DNA of 64,000 bases from positions 1,178,001 to 1,242,000 of the forward strand of contig NZ_CP139301.1 in the NCBI RefSeq assembly GCF_034092395.1, written 5' to 3'. Positions within the stretch are counted from its first letter, which is position 1. Each line of letters opens with the position of its first letter. This document shows positions 61,787 to 64,000 of the stretch, piece by piece. The translations under genes and the position numbers were made by a program. The stretch comes from Prochlorococcus sp. MIT 1307. Lineage in GTDB: Bacteria; Cyanobacteriota; Cyanobacteriia; PCC-6307; Cyanobiaceae. A model generated the notes under the pieces. The model worked only from the letters and a program-made list of their open reading frames with translations. It searched no databases and was not told the origin of the DNA.

Positions 61787-64000
61787 ATGGAAGATATTTC
61801 CTACAAGAAAATATTAAAAGTAGACAAGTCTATAATGAATTTCTGCATCGAAAAAAATAAAACTGTTGCAGATGCAATTCAGGCATTTTTTGCTAGCAAG
61901 GGGCTACCTCTAATAGTAATAAACGCAAGTTACGAATTGATAGGGTCCTTGAGCAATGGAGATATAAGAAAATTTCTTAGTGATCCAAAATCAAAAATAA
62001 CTGATCCCATATCGAAGGCTTTAAATAGAAGTCCACATTACGCATTTGATACAGATGATATTAGTGTCGTAAAGCATGAGCTTTCTACAGAAAAAACTCG
62101 TCTTGTTCCAATTATAACTAAGAATAGAAAAGTAATATCAATAGCATATCTTACAGATATAAGCTTAAATATTAACCAGAAAGATATAACATATCAGAAT
62201 AATTTGATCTACCTAATAGCTGAAATAGGTGTTAATCATAATGGCAATCTCAAAGAAGCCTATGAATTAGTCGATGCTGCTGTGGAAGCTAATTTTGATG
62301 CTGTGAAATTACAATTTAGATCTAATTCTACCTACTCCAATGTCAAAGAGACAGGTAATATTGATCTTGGAACAGAATATATTCTAGAAGAGCTTAAAAG
62401 GACATCATTAAATAGTGAGGAAGAAAAGAAACTATGTAGATATATACGTTCTAAGCAAATAGACTTTATTGGTACTCCTTTTGATGATGATGCTTTGGAG
62501 CGTTTATATAGCTATCAACCTGATGCGATAAAAATTGCATCTTGTGATTTAACTAACCATTCACTTCTCAAAAACTGTGCCAATAAAAATCTTCCTTTAA
62601 TAATAAGTACAGGCATGTCCAATGAGACAGAAATTATTCAAACAAAACAATATCTTACAGAACTGGAAGTTGATCACGCGTTTCTACATTGTAATTCAAC
62701 CTACCCTTCTCCAGTAGAGGATGCACGTTTAAAATATATAGGTCGCCTCGCTTATATAACTAATGCTATTTCAGGTTACTCATCACATGATGGGAACAAG
62801 TATATACCTCTTGCAGCAATCGGTGCTGGTGCAAAAATAATAGAATTGCACATAACAAAAGATAAAAAGGCTAAAGGAACTGACCATGCTGCTTCTTTAG
62901 TCATAGACGAACTAAAAAGCTTTGTGAAGTCAGCCAGGTTGATAGCAAAAGCACTAGGAAGTAGTAATCCTCGAGTACCTACACAGGGAGAGTTAATCAA
63001 CAAAGTATCTCTAGGTAAAAGTCTATGCTACAAAAGAAACCTTAAGAAAGGTACGATAATAAATACTGAGAAAGATTTCATTCTTAGATCCCCTGGTGAT
63101 GGCATAACATCAACCAGATTAAATGAGTTTATAAATAAGAAGTTAACTAAGGATGTAAATTATCTAGATAAAGTTGATTTTACAGACTTTGAAAATCTAG
63201 TAAATCTTTCTACTAACATTAGAAAAGAGCTTCAAGATGATCAAAGGAAGTCTCTGTCACAGTTCGAATGGGGAGTACCAGTAAGATACCGTGATATGGA
63301 AGAGATGATCAGCTTATTTAAGCCACCATTAATTGAAATTCATTTAAGCTCCAAAGACCTAGGCTTCCCCTTAGAGAACCTGAACCATAAATATATGAAA
63401 AATAAATCGATTATATTACATGCAATAGAACAATATCATGATGGTTTTATTCTAGATCTTGCCTCTAATCGTCAAGATATTATAGACGAAAGTTTTCTTC
63501 GCATCAATGAATTAAATGAACATGCTAAGAAGATCAATACTCTTTTCCAACCTAAACAGAAAATTAAGATTGTAATGAATTGCGGAGGATTTAGTAGAAC
63601 TAATTTTTTAAATAAAGAGGAAGTTCAACAAAGAGAAGTGTTGCTAATTGATAATTTAATCTTAGCTAAGAATAAACTCTCTGAATTTGAAATATTACCT
63701 CAATCTATGCCTCCTTTTCCATGGCATCAAGGAGGACGTTCTTACCACAACCTGCTCCGGTCAACAGAGTCTCTCATAAGCCTCAATCAACAAACTGGGC
63801 TAAACATATGCCTTGATTTTTCACATACATACATGGATTGCTTATATACCAAATGCGACTTTTATCAAGCATTAGAAAGTTTAATGCCAATAACATCACA
63901 TCTACATATTTCAGATAGTAATTCCTCATCCAATGAGGGATTGAATATAGATGAAGGAAGTATCGATTTTGAAAATGTTTTTAACATCATTCTGAATAAA
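61787..64000 (+). CDS. Multidomain NeuB-type synthase: CBS pair, NeuB, SAF, TIM barrel (3' partial)
   Basis: A continuous frame of 738 codons from ATG at 61787 runs off the window. Residues 1-130 form a CBS pair of the type linked with sugar-nucleotide enzymes (ELIGSLSNGDIRKFL). Residues about 140-390 are a NeuB synthase (LIAEIGVNHNGNLKEAYELV from residue 143, IISTGMSN, FLHCNSTYPSP at 299-309). Residues about 408-450 look like the SAF domain (GKSLCYKRNLKKGT). From residue 493 a TIM barrel like sugar-phosphate isomerases (FEWGVPVRYRDMEEMI ... HLHISDSN) follows. NeuB-type enzymes condense a hexosamine with phosphoenolpyruvate to make nonulosonic acids. Confidence 0.85.
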   Translation, partial: MEDISYKKILKVDKSIMNFCIEKNKTVADAIQAFFASKGLPLIVINASYELIGSLSNGDIRKFLSDPKSKITDPISKALNRSPHYAFDTDDISVVKHELSTEKTRLVPIITKNRKVISIAYLTDISLNINQKDITYQNNLIYLIAEIGVNHNGNLKEAYELVDAAVEANFDAVKLQFRSNSTYSNVKETGNIDLGTEYILEELKRTSLNSEEEKKLCRYIRSKQIDFIGTPFDDDALERLYSYQPDAIKIASCDLTNHSLLKNCANKNLPLIISTGMSNETEIIQTKQYLTELEVDHAFLHCNSTYPSPVEDARLKYIGRLAYITNAISGYSSHDGNKYIPLAAIGAGAKIIELHITKDKKAKGTDHAASLVIDELKSFVKSARLIAKALGSSNPRVPTQGELINKVSLGKSLCYKRNLKKGTIINTEKDFILRSPGDGITSTRLNEFINKKLTKDVNYLDKVDFTDFENLVNLSTNIRKELQDDQRKSLSQFEWGVPVRYRDMEEMISLFKPPLIEIHLSSKDLGFPLENLNHKYMKNKSIILHAIEQYHDGFILDLASNRQDIIDESFLRINELNEHAKKINTLFQPKQKIKIVMNCGGFSRTNFLNKEEVQQREVLLIDNLILAKNKLSEFEILPQSMPPFPWHQGGRSYHNLLRSTESLISLNQQTGLNICLDFSHTYMDCLYTKCDFYQALESLMPITSHLHISDSNSSSNEGLNIDEGSIDFENVFNIILNK

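Noticed and set aside
52234-64000. Integrase, transposase or att repeat in the island
   Set aside because: None seen; all coding frames read as glycan or unknown functions, and I found no copy of the tmRNA 3' end in the window.
1-64000. CRISPR arrays, rRNA genes or additional tRNA genes
   Set aside because: No regularly spaced repeats, no rRNA sequence, and only one tRNA cloverleaf (tRNA-Leu) were found by eye.

Overview
The window reads as a cyanobacterial chromosome, most likely a low-light Prochlorococcus or a very close marine picocyanobacterium. The evidence is a set of lineage-typical genes (psbX, Ycf66, two high-light-inducible (Hli) proteins, a DUF2973 protein, sufR with sufBCDS, HetI/Sfp-type PPTase, DUF4912), tight spacing, many very small conserved-looking membrane proteins, moderate-to-low GC, and a permuted two-piece tmRNA gene whose tag reads ANNIVSFSRQTAPVAA, a form typical of this group. 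The exact strain cannot be fixed from sequence alone.

Layout. 0-5 kb: a BrkB/YihY membrane protein, a zinc-ribbon membrane protein, exonuclease VII (xseAB) with an overlapping small membrane ORF, an Hli protein, a DUF2973 protein. 4.5-9.2 kb: an HtrA/Deg protease, an ABC-F ATPase, and small genes including a Nif11-like protein and a ribbon-helix-helix protein. 9.2-17.3 kb: a minus-strand run NDH-2 - hflX - SLC13 transporter - KtrB - KtrA - anmK with overlaps, joining respiration, ribosome rescue and ion homeostasis. 17.3-25.3 kb: cysH-coaX (stop/start overlap), PrxQ, PPTase, RarA with a long C-terminal extension, phosphoglucomutase, DUF4912. 25.5-31.9 kb: the iron-sulphur module, sufR plus two small genes on the minus strand and sufBCDS divergently on the plus strand, with a 17-bp perfect inverted repeat between them. 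31.9-52 kb: housekeeping genes (S9 peptidase, peptide deformylase, HIT protein, SbmA-type ABC transporter, Hli, two beta-propeller lipoproteins, Ycf66, psbX, YggT, accC, tRNA-Leu(GAG), msrB, PRC-barrel, smc, RNA methyltransferase).

52-64 kb: immediately downstream of the tmRNA gene the sequence becomes visibly AT-richer, genes switch strand repeatedly, intergenic gaps widen, and the content changes to surface-glycan functions. These are three different multi-spanning (GT-C type or similar) proteins, a GtrA-YdjC fusion, a GtrB/DPM1-like polyprenyl-phosphate glycosyltransferase, an unassigned cytosolic GT-B-like protein, and a multidomain CBS-NeuB-SAF-TIM-barrel protein that runs off the window. 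This looks like a variable genomic island next to an RNA gene. The genes plausibly form a carrier-lipid glycosylation pathway that makes, flips, deacetylates and transfers sugars to the cell envelope, with a nonulosonic-acid-type sugar as one possible product. No integrase, transposase or CRISPR array was seen.

The least expected items are: a perfect 44-bp palindrome inside the S9 peptidase gene, whose two strands encode the same 14-residue peptide; the GtrA-deacetylase fusion; the NeuB-TIM-barrel fusion; a frameshifted small membrane gene near 49.6 kb; and a CoaX lacking its first catalytic aspartate.
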